Assembly (NCBI GenBank): GCA_964019155.1
Contig: OZ025244.1
Span: 12,227,766 to 12,291,765, forward strand
Source of the DNA: Osedax fenrisi
Lineage: Eukaryota; Annelida; Polychaeta; Sabellida; Siboglinidae
DNA length: 64,000 bases
Reading direction: 5' to 3'
In this document: piece by piece, positions 1 through 14,915 of the stretch
How the letters are laid out: the number at the start of each line of letters is the position of its first letter
Position numbering within the stretch: the first letter of the stretch is position 1
The notes under the pieces: model-generated
The model's input: only the letters and a program-made list of their open reading frames with translations
Told to the model about the DNA's origin: nothing
The model's database searches: none
Position numbers and translations under genes: made by a program

Positions 1-284
1 TATATATATATATATATATATATATAGGGATAGTATACTATACTATATATTATATACTCTACTATACTATAATATACTATATACATTTAAGTAATACTTT
101 TTAATATATTCTTTGATTGAATTGATATGGGTGTGTAAACAATTAGTTAGTAAATATTAATAATATTAATATTATTTAATAAACATATAATTAAACATTT
201 TTTGTTATTATATTATATGCATATATTATATTATTACATACAATTAATTATAAATAAACTATTTCGTTATACATCATTAGAAAT

Positions 285-370
285 ACGCCCCTATCGCTCA
301 TATCGACAATACGCCTATATCGACATTTTTGGAGCTTACACAACCATGTCGATGTAAGCGGCTTTCACTG
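285..370. mobile_element. right end of a mariner/pogo-like element
   Basis: Repeats ATATCGACAATACGCC-like words and ends GTCGATGTAAGCGGCTTTCACTG before TA. The left end is outside the window or lost. Confidence 0.4.
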
Positions 371-538
371 TATATATATATATATATAAATTAATATTAT
401 ATTATTAATTATAAAATTATTATTATAATATTACTATTTTAGTAATAATATTACTTTATTTTAAAATTTAATTATATAACAACAAATATAAGGAGATATT
501 TATTATCATGTAATGTATGATCACGTTACGTGATTCAC

Positions 539-581
<43 letters not shown>

Positions 582-1100
582 TAATACAAATAATAATATG
601 ATAATACAATCATTAAATTAAACAAATGATAAAAGGATATATACATAAATTAAATATAACATACTTAATTTAAAGTCATAACTAATCATTAATAAACCCC
701 AACCCATCAAACTAATTGCGTAAAGTAGTTCGTTACAAATAATTTGTATTTTGCAGTTGAGCATATGTGATGATCCAACATATGTATACAGTGTATACAT
801 ATTTTGGATCATGTATACTATACACACTTATTTAATAAATAATAATATTTAATTAGAATAAATATCGTGATATTTCTATGCAATATTACTATCATATTTA
901 TTATCTTATAATATAAGATAATCATATCCATACTTTTGATTTAAATGTAGAGAGATTATATAGATATTATTAGTGTTAGTATGTGATTATTATAATATGC
1001 ATATATATGTATATGATACATTTTATATAGTATAAGATATAATTATATATAATTATACACGTAAAAAGCTCAAGTATAAGATATTAAAATTATTTCAAAT
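371..1100. other. intergenic AT-rich DNA
   Basis: (TA)n at 540-580 and unique AT-rich DNA. Apart from the hairpin at 771-812 nothing gene-like was seen. Confidence 0.7.
771..812. repeat. short perfect-type hairpin
   Basis: GATCCAACATATGTATAC, spacer AGT, GTATACATATTTTGGATC: an 18-bp stem with few mismatches. Function not evident. Confidence 0.6.
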
Positions 1101-1101
1101 T

Positions 1102-1260
1102 ATTTCATACACATCGACTATTCGAATCGATTACTTGAATTGGATAAACACATGTGGTCATTACTGGAATCTTTATTTTATACTTTATTGAATTGTGTGT
1201 GTGTGTTTATGTGTGTATCCAATTCAAGTAATAGATTCAAATAATCGATTTGTATGAAAT
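1102..1260. repeat. foldback element with 50-bp inverted arms
   Basis: The left arm ATTTCATACACATCGACTAT.. and the inverse of the right arm ATTTCATACAAATCGATTAT.. agree over about 50 bases, through TTACTTGAATTGGATA(A/C)ACACA. Loop of about 55 bases. Confidence 0.85.
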
Positions 1261-1355
1261 ACATTATAGTGTATACACTTATTATATATAATATTCAACA
1301 ACAATTATTCCACAATTGTTAGTAGACATAATTCTCCAGCAATAACAAATAAATA

Positions 1356-1394
<39 letters not shown>

Positions 1395-1428
1395 GTAAAC
1401 AATCTAAAGTGTGCATCTAATCGCTTAA

Positions 1429-1472
<44 letters not shown>

Positions 1473-1603
1473 GTATATATAATGTGCTAGACATACTCGG
1501 AGAACACCAACTGTTCGTTAACCCATAATTAATATTGATTTATCGGTCGTGTACGTGTGTGTGTGATACACGTGGTTTAGATAATGATGGTGCTAGGCGG
1601 TGG

Positions 1604-1690
1604 TCAATACTGGTCAGTCGAAGTGGTAAGTAGTAGACACTAGTGGTCAGTAGTGGTCAGTAATGGTCAGTAGTGGTCAACTCTGGTGAT
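1604..1690 (+). repeat. GTGGTCAGTA short tandem repeat
   Basis: About seven imperfect GTGGTCAGTA units. They share the GTGGTCAGTA word with the exon 7 minisatellite at 33818-34285, 32 kb away. Confidence 0.7.
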
Positions 1691-1851
1691 CACGTGCTTT
1701 TCCCTTCCGCCAATCAAGTACACGTCCAGTAGTGAGTATGTACGTTGGTATACTATACTAAATATAGTGTACATATGTATTATATATATGAATATTTTTT
1801 TATGAATATTAAATTAATAGACGGAATGATATACAGAAGCTATAGCTTCTA

Positions 1852-1890
<39 letters not shown>

Positions 1891-2149
1891 GAAGAGTAGC
1901 TTATTAAGAATATACTTATATCAAATATTTATAATATAATAATCATAAATATTAAATACAAATATAATAATAATAATGGTGTAATACAAGCATATTAATA
2001 TCGAATACAAATCATTATTAATAATGATGATAATAAACATAATAGTAGTGTGCATAATAATACTTGTGTATACATATAATACGACAACAAAATAGAAATA
2101 TTACAAAAGCAATGCATTTTAATAGGAAATGAATTGCATGCAATTATAT

Positions 2150-3984
2150 ATTTAATTTTTGAACAAAATTGGTTAAGTGTGAATTGACTATTATATTATT
2201 TAAATGTATTGGTAGATTATTCCAGTAAATGGGCCCATAATATGTTATATTACATTTGTTTGTGTTGGTAATACCGCGTAATTTGACATTTATGTTTTTT
2301 ATGAAATGTAAAAAGTTTATTCTTTTTTTAATGGCATTTTTAAGTTTATTTGTAATCCAAGGATTAATATAATCGCTTTATTATGTGTATGTATTAAAGG
2401 ATAATGTCTACCATTAGAATATTTAATTTTGAATATGACAAAGGTAATCATTTAAAAGGTAATTACATACAATTTATAATATTCACTTCTCTTTTCAAAT
2501 AATTGATATTTTTTTTATTTCTAATGAATCGTTTAGTATTAGTATTATGTAAATTTGTATGTTTAAAGTAAAAAATAAAAAATAAAATAGAGTGATCTGT
2601 TATATCAGATTCTATAATACCGCTAGTTAATATATTTTAATATTAGTTATGATATTATATATTAATGTATTTTATTATTGGCGTATTTATTATTGTAAGT
2701 TAAAAGTTATTAGTATATAATTACATTTTGTTGTGGCATTGGAATTTTTTGAAAAGTCTATATTAAAATATCCGCATAGAAATATATCTTTATTAATATA
2801 ATTTGAAAATAAATTGAAAATTAAATCATTGAATACAGTAGTATCACTATCAGGTGAGAGGTAAATAGCAGATAAAATATTGTACTGTTTTGATTTTTCA
2901 TCTATTATTTGTATAGAAACAATATCAATTGAATCCGTAATTGAAATATATAGATTATCACTAATTGATGTTTTATAATTTTTTTCTTCAAAAAATAGCT
3001 ACACCATCACTTCATTTTATTGTTGAATGATCTATTAGTTTGGTATAAATTATAATTTTGTAAATAAATAATAGCATCATCAAATTTAGTTAGCCACGTT
3101 TCAGTAAAAATTAGTATATCTTTTTCATATGTAAATAAAACTAGAAATGTTAAAAAATTATCTATATTTGTGTTAAAACTACGTATATTTAAAATAATTA
3201 TTGTTAAGTTATTTGTCATCATTTAATTTATTATATTCATAGAGTGTATATATTTTAGGTTCCATTTTATTATTCAATTATTGTATGTAAAATTAATATA
3301 AAGTTATTATTAATAAATCTAACTTTATATATAGTATTATTATTTGTTTTATGCTTCAGTAGTTTTGTTTGTGTTATTAATTATTAGGTAGTAAATTCAT
3401 GTGATATTCCAATTCTGTTATATGTTGTATTTTTTAATTTATGCCCTATTTAATATATTTTATCTAGTTCTGTGTTTAAAGTAATTTTAATAGGCCTAAT
3501 TGTATCATTTATTATTTCATTGGTTTCAATATATATATTTATTTGCCCAATTCTATGTATATTTTGTATGGATATAATTTCAACATTACAAATTTCAATA
3601 ATAATAATATTGATTGCATCTTTATTATATTTTAATTTATCTATATATTTATTAAAATTTCTTTCTTCTATATTATATATTATTAAGGTTTTTTTACGAT
3701 TACTTTCTTCATATATATTTTCAATATTTTTGGTAAAGTTATCATTTATAGTACTTTTAATTTCATCAAGATTTTTAGTTACCATACTAGAATATTGTAT
3801 TGCTATCATTATGGTTATTATTATTTTTAATTTGTGTTTGTAAATCTATTATAGTATATTTTAGATCTATAATAATTGTATTATGTTGTTGAATAACTCA
3901 TTTAAAATTATTATAAAACATATCCTTAATATAATTTTTAATAGAGTCAGATAATTCAGAATTTGACATTCTACCATTAGCCAT
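2150..3984 (-). mobile_element. 5' half of a CR1-like LINE (ORF1 and endonuclease)
   Basis: On the minus strand a first ORF starts at 3984 (MANGRMSNSELSDSI..) and, after a break, continues as ..KKTLIIYNIEER.. to RPIKITLNTELDKIY (3809-3450), the pattern of CR1/L2-type ORF1. From 3222 down: LNIRSFNTNIDNFLTFL, DILIFTETWL, then ILSAIYLSPDS, GYFNIDF (GDFN with the key Asp lost) and ESDITDHSI, an APE endonuclease. Towards 2200 it reads WNNLPIHLNN-like tail sequence. It is frameshifted and inactive. Confidence 0.7.
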
Positions 3985-4859
3985 AATTATTATATAAATT
4001 AAATAAATATATAAATAAATATAATTATATATTTATATATTTATATATGTATATACCTATATAAAATATAAGATATTATATATATACAAATGATAGTTAA
4101 TGTATATTAAATAGTAAATGATTTATAGAGAAATATATAATTGTAATACATACGAGTTTATAACAAATTTTAAATTAAATAACTTATCTGAATGTTGATT
4201 TGGTTGAATGCACACGTAAACACACGTCCGACGGATATATCATTCGTGATTAGGCATTCATAGTGAAATTACATCGTATATATATATATATATATATATA
4301 TAAATTCAATATCAGGTCACAAGATAACTGTATTATTTATAATTTCATAAATATATAAATAAAAAAAGAAATAAAAAATTATATAAAAACTTTTTTATGA
4401 TCTTTTGTATTTGTTTATTTGTTTTATTTCATTTTAAACTATGTTATCTACATTTTGTTATTGTTCATTCATTTATATAATACTTATTACTTATTTTAGA
4501 TATTTAGTTATAATTAATTAAATGATGATTTAATAATTGTATGGAAACAAATGTTCATATTATTTGTATAATTTTGTGTTTCATGAATTATATTGTAATT
4601 TATGTAAACAGAAAGTCAAATCCTATTTTATTATATTTATTTATTTATATACTTATTCTGGACTTGATTTAACATGAAGGTTAATTAACCCTAACTTACA
4701 TATAGTTTATTAATAGGTAATATATTACCTATACATTCATTAAATTAAATTCATAAATACTACAGATAAATACTACAGGTATTCGGTATATATATTAAGG
4801 TACATATGTTAATACAAGAATATGGTACCATATAGGTATCGCGTGTACATTAACGTAGA

Positions 4860-5230
4860 TTATAATACACACGAGCGAGCCGAACGAGCGCGTGTGTGAC
4901 TCCCACCATGTAAATAGCGTCGAGGACATTACGACGATGTCCTCGGTGATAATGTCCACAGAGCTAGATAGGAATAGACTTCTCTCTAGCTCGGTGATAA
5001 TAACAGAGAGCGATGTGTTTTTATTTACGAATATGTTCAGGAGTCAATCGATTCGCCGGCTATTTATCAGCGTGCTTGACCACTTCCGGCTTGACCAGCA
5101 GCTCAGCGCGCGGACACCGGACATAAACAACGCGGCCGATGATCACTGATTACGGCCCATCCGGCGTACCTCGATTGACCATTAGACGAGAGCGCGCGCA
5201 TCTGCGGCCTTGATCAGTGTTATTTATCTA
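4860..5230 (+). other. GC-richer island, no recognised gene
   Basis: A sharp rise in GC against the flanks. It holds a 70-codon ATG frame (4937-5149) with no recognised domain, plus two hairpins: GAGGACAT..ATGTCCTC (about 4922-4944) and GAGCTAGA..TCTAGCTC (4960-4993). It could be a CpG-type promoter, an old transposon or a first exon. I see no splice-supported gene. Confidence 0.35.
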
Positions 5231-5578
5231 TTGTTGTGCGTCGGCTATTGTTGTAGATCACCTATTGTAGTGGATAACCTATTGTAGTGGGGCTATTGTG
5301 TGGAGCTATTGTGTGGAGATATTGTGTGGAGATATTGTAGTGGATGCTGTACATATAATTTTAGGTCGATTTTTCAAAAATCCTAATAATAATAATTCTT
5401 CAAAAAAGTAATTTATTTTTTATTTGGCTATATTCTATATTTCTATTGGGCTCTATTCTGTTAATCATTAAATATGAATACAATTAATAATTCTAATAAT
5501 TGATTAGTATTATAGATTATAAAGTAAGTATTAAAATAATGTGTATACTAATATGATGTGTATCATGTTTTATTATTA

Positions 5579-5626
<48 letters not shown>

Positions 5627-6175
5627 TACAGTCACCTAATATAATAATTTATTTATGACCATTGTAAACTAAGAAGCACTATGCTTATCTAGTCGTTTAC
5701 CTGTTACACTTTCCCGAAGGAAAATTATGAAGAGAAAATTATAGTAAAAGTAAAATAAAAATAAATAAAATAAAATAAAATATTAATATTTAAAGTTCGT
5801 AAAGAAATATATATGTATATAAAATATATACAAAAATATATGTTAAAAGACAAAATTATAAATAAAATTTAATTATTTAGTAATCTATTAGAATAATAAC
5901 TTATAAAATCAGAGTTAAATTATTAAAATGATATCCAGAGTAGCCAACAGTAATTGAAACTAATGAGCATATATGGTGTATCAACTTCAAGGATATGGGT
6001 TCGTCAGGTCCAATGCCTTAGGGAACCTATTTGTGCCAATAATAAGAACACTGGTAATACTTTCCGCTCACTACAATATATCCCTTTCTCTGAGACAATA
6101 TATATTCAAATTATATTAAGGGATTGTAACCTATATTTGGTAGGTTCCAATTTGAATGTTTGTTTAACGTTCACA

Positions 6176-6215
<40 letters not shown>

Positions 6216-7033
6216 TATAAATATAATATAATTAATAAATCTACTATTTTTATTTTAAATGATTATTAACTATTAAAATATTATAGTACATATTAAATTA
6301 AACAAATATATATGTTCTATAATATGGTGATAATATACCTAGATTTGAAAAAAGTTATACATAAATTATGTACCACGTGTGACTATAATAAACCAATGGG
6401 ATTGCATTATTATATCTAATTTCCAGGAGAAATATTTATAAGTAAAAAACTACAAAGAATTTATTTTGAAAAAAATCTAATTATTTATTCAATAATATAT
6501 AAAATTAACATTTATATATTAATATTGTTACCATATATGGTATTCTATAGACTATATTGGTTATATTTATAATAGTATATTATATGATTTAAAAAAATCA
6601 TATAAGTAGAAATTATAATCTATAGATTATATTAGATTATAATATATTGAATATTGACAATTCAATATTTTATAATGTATAATTCATGTTGCTAGTATTG
6701 AACTTGCAAGTTGCACTTGCACTTGTAGTGAACAATTATTAGTAATAAATTATTGTGAACTCATAATGTACTAACATAAATATGTTCGATACATAATTAT
6801 AGGAGTCAAAAATATTATTTGTATACAAATATTTTTAAATAAATCTTATCGGTGTTTTATTTGAATTTGAAAATATACTATAACAAGTGAAAATGGGATA
6901 TCGATAACTGATATCATTATTATTATTCCTATATTAATTGGAGTAATTCTAAATTAGTACACATATTAACTATCGGTATTGAAGATGTGGTAGTTGTATT
7001 TATACGCGGGGATATACCTTTATTTTATATAGG

Positions 7034-7071
<38 letters not shown>

Positions 7072-7272
7072 CAATACAATATTTAATATTATCATTAGTA
7101 TTATAGTTTACTAAGTTAATGTTAACATAACCACAAATAAATGGATTATTATTATAAAATCCAATATGTAGAAAATGTATTAGGTAATTAGTAAATAGTA
7201 TAATATTAAATTTGGGGTCTCTATAAATTCCAGATTCGTTAATCTTTTAATTATCACGATTATTAATTAGAT

Positions 7273-7319
<47 letters not shown>

Positions 7320-8874
7320 TAGATATGTTATATCTACTAAATTACCAACTACAATTATCAACGTACATTTAAGATATCTAAAATTATTTATTTTTAAATC
7401 TAGTATACATTTAAATATAAAGTAGTTAGATATACCACACCTTGTGTATTATTATTTCAAGTAATGTACGATTTTGTATAGTTTTTAAAATTATAATGCA
7501 CAAAATCACATTCTCATAATACAATATCTGTTATAAAAATAGCTGAAAAAGTCATTTAATTAAATACATTTGATATTGCATCATAATTTACTGAAATAAT
7601 TCTTACATTTAAATGTATATTTGATAATAGTTGATCATTATAGCAATTATTTGTTACATCGTATACTATGATATATATAAGTATACTACTACTATTTACT
7701 AAATGTATTATCCATATCTATACAAAAGATTGTCGGTCTTTATTTCATCATTTTAATATATAATTATCCCATCAAACATATGACACAGCTCAATAGTTAT
7801 ATTTATCTACTTGATTTAAAATCTATTTATTTTATGTCAGTGATATTTATTTTAGATTTATAATTATAATCAATGAAAAAAAAATATAATCAATATATTT
7901 TAATTCCTATATTTATCAAATTGATTAATATTAGTGATTACAATTATTGATTTTTATTTATCTTTACCGTATTAATATATACAGTATCTCTTTTTATCCA
8001 ATTTTTATTTATTTTTCTTACTTTTATTTATAATCGTGTATTATAAAATATATTATATGTATACACTTAATTAAATATACAATACATATATATATATATT
8101 TAATTTGCAACAATTTAAAAAAAATCCTCGGATATAAAGCGATTAAAAGATATAAAGTCAAGAATTAGCTTTATATTATATTAAAAAAAGAATAATCACA
8201 TTAATTACACTTATCAATACATATTATTAATGTGAAATGGAGAAACATATTATAAGATGTTATAACGTTATAATGATTAATATTAAAAAAAACCAATTGA
8301 CTATCATCTAATAAATGATATTTATTAGATGATTTATTAGATGATTTATTAGATGATTTATTAGATGATTTTAGTAAATGTAAATTACTAAATACTTTGA
8401 ATAGACTAATAAAAAACGAAAAAACTAACACTAGTACAAATATATCATCGAATGCATTTAATAATTATTTTTCTAAGATAGGATATAATCTTAATAAAAA
8501 TTACATTGTTCAATCATTATATACATTATGGATTTGATGAAAAATACATTAAATAACATTTTTATATATCCTACATCACCTAATAAATTAGCTAATATTC
8601 TACTAGGAAAAGTAGGTTAACGGGCGTTGGTACATAATTACGCCCACCCCGATATATCGAACAGTAAACTATATACAGACACATGTTGTATGCTTAATAT
8701 ACGATAAATTTAATTTATTTCTATGAAAATATCAAAAAAATAATGTAAAATAACAGTATATGATTATATTTAAAAGTGACCTAACATCTATAATAGATAA
8801 CACAACGTATGTTAATTAACGCCATATCATGTGCTATAATGATACCTATAATAAATAAATTAATAAAATTTAGC

Positions 8875-8907
<33 letters not shown>

Positions 8908-9344
8908 TGTGTACAGGTATATAATATAACAGTATTCAATACAATATTCATTACAAATATTGCAATATTCAATACAAATATTCATAAACTGTAATAACAA
9001 TATTCAAATAATAATGAATAAAAACCGTGTGGTGTTATTGAGGAGTAACTTGGTAAACGAGATGTCGAACGAGACCTGACTACTTAAGTTCATAATAATA
9101 TAAATATTGTATTTATTAATTTAAAACATTAATAATTTTTTATATGTTTATTATATAATACTAAATTATATATTTAACGATTACTAATACAATCCTTAAA
9201 TATTATCTATAATAAGTACTATAATTAAGTAATGCATTCATCTTTTATATGTAAATGTTGTACATATATAAATAAATGCATAATTTTAAAAACAATATTT
9301 TCGAAACAATTATTTACTGGGTATACATATATATATATACGTAC
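5231..9344. other. intergenic AT-rich DNA
   Basis: Short GT-rich TATTGTGTGGAG repeats at 5270-5345, then (TA)n runs near 5586, 6180, 7040, 7273 and 8880. A slightly GC-richer unique stretch lies at 5950-6175 with no recognised product. No gene supported. Confidence 0.65.
8305..8370 (+). repeat. 15-bp tandem repeat ATTTATTAGATGATT-type
   Basis: Four to five units of TTTATTAGATGA with small spacing. Non-coding. Confidence 0.8.
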
Positions 9345-12300
9345 TTACTGAATGGGGCGGGTTACCCGAGAACTTTTCCAAATTTTCTCCCTATCGTCAC
9401 GGTTAATAATCGCTATTGATATATCGTTGATAGGTATGCCGCCATAATTTATTAACTGCTGCAGGTAACTTTTATTTGGTCTTCAAATACTTCCCCATCC
9501 GACGGTGTCCGTGTTTTGGTTTCCACATTAATATATTACTTACAACCTCTTATTTACTTCTAAAGCAATGACCAGATAATATAATCCTTCATTCCTTTAT
9601 CAACTCTAATAAAGGTATAATGTTCCCATACAACTATTTTTTCGTAGGGTGTTGTCTCCAAAATGTTTTGAATACTGATATTAGAATTCTTGTGTAGGCT
9701 CCATCCACATATAAGTACTGATTCTACTATTTATCGAAAGACATTTGTTTTAAGTGAGGGATGCATATTATATTTCCAAATTAATGTGAGATTATTCAGT
9801 GATCCACATTCTCTTCAGATTCGTAATGAAGTATTCCTCTCCATTGGTGCAATTAAACTAACTAGATATATGCCATTATTTACTTTTTTTCAGTGGAATT
9901 CCTTCTAGTATACTTATATGTTAATGATATTTATAATTGAAAGGTTTATATTCTGTTTTTTACTATTTATATGCATAACAATAATTTGTGCCGCTTTTTT
10001 AATGTTTGCATAAGTATTTAGCCATATTTTCATGAATCAGATAAAGTGCCAACTCGGCTGAATAGTCTGCATGTATGATAGTAAGATCGGGATATCGTCT
10101 ACTATTGTATGTAAATTAAGTAAATCATTGTTGGGAAATTGAACCTATTGATGTTCATAGTACATAATCTAATATGATGACACAGAATAGTGGTGCAAGT
10201 GTATCATCATGTTGTACTTCTACATCAATTAAAAAAAAAATCGGTTATCCGTAAGGAGAACTTATCGTGATTTTAGTATTCTCATATAACACCATAATTG
10301 CATTTACAGTTTAAATTGGAATTCAATATTTCTGCCATATAATTCCTGTCAATTGAATCAATTATCTTGTAAAGTAAACAAAGATTATAATCTTATTACA
10401 TATGCTAATTACATATGCTTTAATATTATTTTCTTTTATTCATTCCATTATTCTTCACACGGTTAAGATGTTTTCCATTGTTGATCTATTATTTCGGAAT
10501 CCATTATGAGGCGGGCGAATTTTTCACTTTCAGGTTGTATTCGATTTAGTAATATTGTATTGTATATTTTGTGAAATCTCCCAGTATATTGAAAATCGTA
10601 TTCCAATATAATTTGTACTTGGCTAGAGAATGCACTTTAATTCCTACTTCCAGCTAGTAGTTTAGAGAAGTGTTTTTTTCCATATATAAATTCTTTCGTC
10701 ATTTTTATGAGCGTTGATCTTGGTTTAATTTGTATTTTTCCTGCCGATCACTATTTTCCATAATACGTGATAATCATCGTAATGAGATGTATTTAAGGAT
10801 GATCTATTGCGCAGTAACTATTACGAAAGGTAAAATAGGTGAATTTATTTTTTATTAAAATCCTTCTAAATCGCGAGAAATCTCAATTTTGTAATTTGCG
10901 CACCCGAAACAGTACCACTGCCGTAGGTAATGGTAGTATCAACTCGGCTAAAGACTCGAGTACGTAAATATTGATAGTTCTGTTAGTTCTGACTAATTAC
11001 CAAATTGATCTGCAAAACACAACTCCCGCGAACGAGTTAATGCAGATTGTTGATTTCCTGCTGCTGATTGTATAGCGACAACTTGATGTTGACGGTATTT
11101 TGCCTGTTCCTCATTGTAGGTATGTTCCAGATTATGTCTAGCTAAATTATATTTTGCCACATTATATGCATTAGGATAACATCTATTTGAATGGAAAATA
11201 GTTTATTGCTTCAGGTTTTTCGAGAATTATGCTATTCTCCCAATATACACGCTTATTGTTAAGATTATATGATCCTCATCTGTCTTAGATGTTGCCTCTA
11301 TTAAGGCTTAATACATATCATATAGTTATAGGTTTAGATATTTTAGATTTAAATCGTTTTATTAGATCGCTGAACAATTATTTTTGTAATTTGTTGTATG
11401 TATATAGGGGAAATCAACCTAATACGGAAAATTTAACAATACATGGTCTTAACATTTTATGACTCATTATTTGAATTCAAAAATTACAATATATTAATAT
11501 TATATAATTGTAGATATAATTGTGATTTTAAAATTATATTTAATCTTTAATTCCATAGATAACGGGGGTGTCCGTATTCGGTACCCATGTCAAAATACGG
11601 ACACCCTGTGTTATAATACGGACACCCTATATACCACTAAATAAACAATATATTATTGATGAATCAATCGGAAAACTTTCAAATACATAATTTATAATTA
11701 ATTTTATGAATACTTTTTTCTAATTTAATTAGTTAAGAATTTATTTATTTTTATTAATAATACAATTTAGGTATCTAAATAATACAAATTTTACAAATTT
11801 TACAAATTTTAGATTTATTGGTGGTATTAATATTATAACGCACGTGATTTTTATGAATATCAGAATAGTTTATACGCTGCATGCTATTTGGTTATAGGGT
11901 GTCCGTATTAAGACATCTATGGATACGGACATTCTATAGAGTGTCCGTATTAGGAACGTATATGACCTCTAGATATATGCTTATAACTTAATGACTATTG
12001 GATAACAAATATAGAAATTATATATATAATTTGTAGAATGCTTTATTTTTTAATAATATAGGTTTATATGTCAACGATATATTTGATTAATTATTTGTAT
12101 TAATACAATTAACGATTTTTATCGATACATTTGTATATTCTTGAGAAGGTTTTAATTTGAAATGTTTTTCATAAATTTAAAAATGTAATAACAAAATCAG
12201 TTTATTGGATATATTAGCAATATTTTGAATAATTAAAAAATAAAAATACCTTTTTATACTATTTATATAACTATGAATATTTTATTCATTAAACATTTTT

Positions 12301-12850
12301 TGGTAGGATGCATAGTTTCTGAAATACCGAGAGTGTCCGTATTCGGTTACTTTCCACTACTACGCTATAATTATATTATTTTTTTATTTGCTCAAAAACT
12401 TAGTTTGAATATTCCTGTATTATTACGATGATTACCCTTTCAACTGTAGTATAAGCTTCACAATGTTGTTTTTCCACTTTTGTTTATTAGTAAATAATCT
12501 ATTTGCGATTTTGCACCGTTGAGATGTGTATAGCTTTTCTTTTTTGGAATTTGACATCAAGACAATGCAATGTATTCTCCGTTATGAACTATTCTAGATG
12601 TCTTCCATTACTGTTGACATTACCATTGTATGTTGTTATAACATGTTAGAGTATGTGTAACCCATGTGAACATTAAATCACCTGCAAAAAGTAATATATT
12701 GTGTTTTGGGACGCGTGTCGAGATGTCTAGAGAGGTCAGCATAACAATGATGTACTTTTTGTTCGTCTGATATGTTCGATGAACTGTAACATGATGTACT
12801 CGTTTTAATGTAATGTTCAATGAGAGTTGCAGAAATTGGGCGACGCAGAA
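9345..12850 (-). mobile_element. decayed RTE-like LINE (endonuclease to C-terminus)
   Basis: The minus strand shows, in order: endonuclease pieces VPKHNILLFAGD and SQIDYLLINK (12760-12480), EAYTTVE (about 12430), the MITE insertion, a linker (about 11140-10990), HNGFRNNRSTMENIL (about 10510-10450), VQHDDTLAPLF..IILDYVL (10235-10150), VDDIPILL (about 10110), KTEY.. and a C-terminal INYGGIPINDISIAI..REKIWKSSR (about 9460-9360). Many frameshifts and stops. GC is higher than in neighbouring DNA. The RT motifs fit the RTE clade; clade naming is by recognition only. Confidence 0.75.
11407..12355. mobile_element. MITE family with CCTAATACGGACACCC boxes, copy 1
   Basis: About 950 bp with ends GGGGAAATCAACCTAATACGG and the inverse of GGAAAGTAACCGAATACGG. 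Several internal TGTCCGTATT boxes occur at both ends. It has no coding capacity. It sits inside the RTE-like LINE, between the endonuclease and the reverse transcriptase parts. Confidence 0.75.
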
Positions 12851-13152
12851 TGTTCATATACGTTCATATACTTTAACTATATTTGTAATTGTAGATTTAG
12901 AAAAAAGACTAAGGGTGCGTTTTTAGTAACGTACCACAGTATCGCAGTCCCACAGTCCCACGTGAGTTTATATATATATATAAGCATACCGTTAGGACTG
13001 TAGTAATGTAGTACGTTACAAACAACGCACCCTGCGTAGAAAACCTACGTATGTTGGCTTTTAAAAGCCAATTGGCAATATATAACCTTTGATATATCGA
13101 TATACACCATCGAAAGAACTGTTTATTGTATTTCGCCATTTTGTAGCTGTAT

Positions 13153-14055
13153 TATCTCACTACTACGAAATTTGATATCGATTTCAAATTATTTAATTTA
13201 TAAAACAGATTAATTAATAATATATGACCTACTCATAATCGATTAAGTTCTAAATAAAAATAATATATTAAAGGTACAAAAGTGTCTAATCTATTTATAA
13301 ATAATGACTTAAACATGAGATTTTATCATTATATAATACCTTTTATATTATATATATATGTCATCGATATAAAGAAAGTGGATAAGCAATTGACGCACGC
13401 AATGCATGTAAAAGATAGACACGTGAATGACACTTTTATCGATAAATTAACAAAATGGTATCAGTGATTTTGATTGGATATTAGTCATATTATATATGTC
13501 AAATATTAAAACAGTAGGTTTTTCATCGAAATAGATTAAAGTGACTTCTATCTATATCAGTGGATTTAAATTATAAATATCAATAACATCAATAAAATAG
13601 TTTAAATCTTCAATTTAAATACACAAAATTACGAGGAATGTTGATATTATGTATTTTAAATATATAATTTTATTTTTAGTATAGATATTACATTACAATT
13701 TTTAGTGATTATCAATATATATATGATAAATACATATTATTATAAATAAAAAGTAGTGGGCTAGATAGTGGGTTTCGACTGCAGCGCTCGTAGCGGATAG
13801 TGCCATACACTACATTCAATTGCTTATCCACTTTCTTTATATCGATGATATACCTATGTATGTATCTCATTACTACGAAATTTGATATCGATGTCAAAAT
13901 ATTTAATTTATAAAACAGATTAATTATTAATATATTACCTACTCATAATCGATTAAGTTCTAAATAAAAATAATATATTAAAGGTACAAAAGTGTCTAAT
14001 CTATTTATAAATAATGACTTAAACATGAGATTTAATCATTATATATACCTTATAT
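13153..14055. repeat. 190-bp direct repeats (13153-13345, 13863-14055) enclosing an inverted 35-mer
   Basis: The two copies share CTACGAAATTTGATATCGAT through ..TTAAACATGAGATTT with about 95% identity by eye. Inside, TCATCGATATAAAGAAAGTG (13361) and following bases recur inverted at 13817-13852. This looks like a duplicated and partly inverted unit. Confidence 0.85.
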
Positions 14056-14077
14056 ATTATATATATATATATGTATG

Positions 14078-14115
<38 letters not shown>

Positions 14116-14915
14116 ATGAGATTAATTATATTTTCATTAATTGATACTTTTATTAATCATAATATATGATAATTATAACAATTAATTATAAAGCTACATA
14201 CACGATTTTTTATAAATACGATACATTAGTAATTAAGTCGTGAATCTATTTGTTGAATACACGTTTATATTAACTAAGGTATGTTCTATTTTAAAATAAA
14301 CAATACAATTGTAAAATATAAAAAGTTTGTGTTTTAAATTGTAATGACTTATATTAAATTTCTAATTATAAATCTAACTTTAATACAATTTAATATTATA
14401 TAAATGTTATTAACATATATATTTTACACATACACATACATATATATATATATATAAATTATATTTTGTTATCAGATATTGATTGTACTTAATAATAATT
14501 TCTATCATGCTGTTATTATGTTTCTATTAAAAGTCTAGTATACTGATATTAATTTATAATGCTATTATGCTGCTATTATGTTGCCATTAAAAGTCTATTA
14601 TGCTAATATTATGCTGCTATTAATTTTAAAAGTATATTATACTGTTATTAATAACATAATTATGTAGCTATTATGAGGCTATTACTGTTAGCTGGGTTAT
14701 TTGGAATAATACAATGATCATACCTCTCCTTCTACTATTCTTCGCATATATCCCCCTTAGCAAACTGATAAATTAATTTCATTTCGCCAATACAATATTT
14801 ATGAAGATGACATTAAAACAAATGCCAATTATCCGATATCCATATTCAATCCAGATTCATTACTATCAATAACTGGCTCACCAATAACTATCTGCTACTT
14901 ATAAGGGGCCCCTAT

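Noticed and set aside
1604..1690. A lost SLC7 exon 4 or 7 region at the left edge
   Set aside because: Shares GTGGTCAGTA and GTGGTCAACTCT words with SLC7 exon 4/intron 7, but no codons beyond these words match.
3472..3843. 123-codon hydrophobic plus-strand frame
   Set aside because: Antisense shadow of the LINE ORF1 on the minus strand.
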